A DNA stretch of 6,844 bases from Lachnospiraceae bacterium. GTDB taxonomy: Bacteria > Bacillota_A > Clostridia > Lachnospirales > Lachnospiraceae. Shown in pieces: positions 6,721 through 6,844 of the stretch. The DNA is taken from the NCBI GenBank assembly GCA_017437705.1, contig JAFRYJ010000292.1:1-6844 (forward strand), given 5' to 3'. Position numbers and translations under genes: made by a program. Each line of letters starts with the position of its first letter. Position 1 is the first letter of the stretch. Below the pieces are notes generated by a model, which worked only from the letters and a program-made list of their open reading frames with translations, was not told the DNA's origin and made no database searches.

Positions 6721-6844
6721 TCAACGAAGTTCTATTTTGAGCTCCTGTATCATTTTCTTCTTTTTGATCAGTTCAGAGAGCTCCTCCTGGCTCTTTACCG
6801 ATCTGCCCCTTGATTCAAGGCTGTGCTTCATGATCTTTTTAACG
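6721..6844 (-). CDS. dnaG: Probable DNA primase DnaG, C-terminal 40 residues (5' end outside the window)
   Basis: An open frame enters at the window edge and ends with TGA at 6723-6721. It encodes 40 residues, starting VKKIMKHSLESRGRSV and ending KKKMIQELKIELR. The basic, helical pattern, with a final short leucine/hydrophobic strand after a KK-rich helix, matches the ends of clostridial DnaG proteins, which finish with a similar helix and a short hydrophobic tail. The position 15 bases before rpoD is the classic dnaG-rpoD arrangement of the macromolecular synthesis operon. No catalytic part is in the window, so the call rests on the tail pattern and synteny. DnaG makes RNA primers for the replication fork. 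Confidence 0.78.
   Translation of the reverse strand, partial: VKKIMKHSLESRGRSVKSQEELSELIKKKKMIQELKIELR

Noticed and set aside
6719..6724. TTGACA (-35-like) hexamer on the minus strand between dnaG and rpoD
   Set aside because: A -10 element at proper spacing would fall inside the rpoD coding region, after its start codon, and none is seen. The match is probably chance, formed by the dnaG stop codon.

Overview
All recognisable genes in this window lie on the minus strand. They are mostly conserved housekeeping genes of a low-GC-type Gram-positive lineage, and Clostridia (Lachnospiraceae-like) is my best guess. The reasons are the Gram-positive-type LexA box (CGAAC-N4-GTTCG) in front of recA, a type A (ancestral) RNase P RNA rather than the Bacillus type B, a dnaG-rpoD pair followed by trmK, AG-rich Shine-Dalgarno (SD) sites, and a TGS-domain uridine kinase-like protein of a kind I know from Clostridia and Thermotogae. 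The taxon is an inference; no species can be named.

Layout in transcription order (high to low coordinates): the last 40 codons of a probable DNA primase gene dnaG (6844-6721); rpoD, the primary sigma factor (6705-4330); trmK, tRNA adenine-22 N1 methyltransferase (4328-3612); a TGS/ThrRS-like plus uridine kinase fusion (3631-1982); rnpB, the RNase P RNA (about 1926-1574); a CPBP/CAAX-type intramembrane protease (1506-646); then recA with its own SOS-controlled promoter (515 to the window edge, 5' half only).

The block dnaG-rpoD-trmK-kinase is tightly packed (15-nt gap, 1-nt gap, 20-nt overlap) and looks like one operon joining replication priming, transcription initiation, tRNA modification and a nucleotide kinase. 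rnpB follows 55 nt after the kinase stop with no promoter I could recognise. recA is separately controlled: a TTGACA / 17 bp / TAAAAT promoter is followed directly by a perfect 14-bp LexA palindrome.

The most unusual item is RpoD. Its normal sigma-70 core (regions 1.1 to 4.2) is preceded by about 390-420 residues of low-complexity Ala/Glu/Lys/Pro sequence. That tract holds eight lysine-rich, histone-H1-like clusters, a (K-x-A-A-E)-type pentad array and an acidic hinge. The same reading frame and a strong SD site indicate that it is translated. I found no CRISPR array, insertion sequence, tRNA gene, prophage or plus-strand gene.
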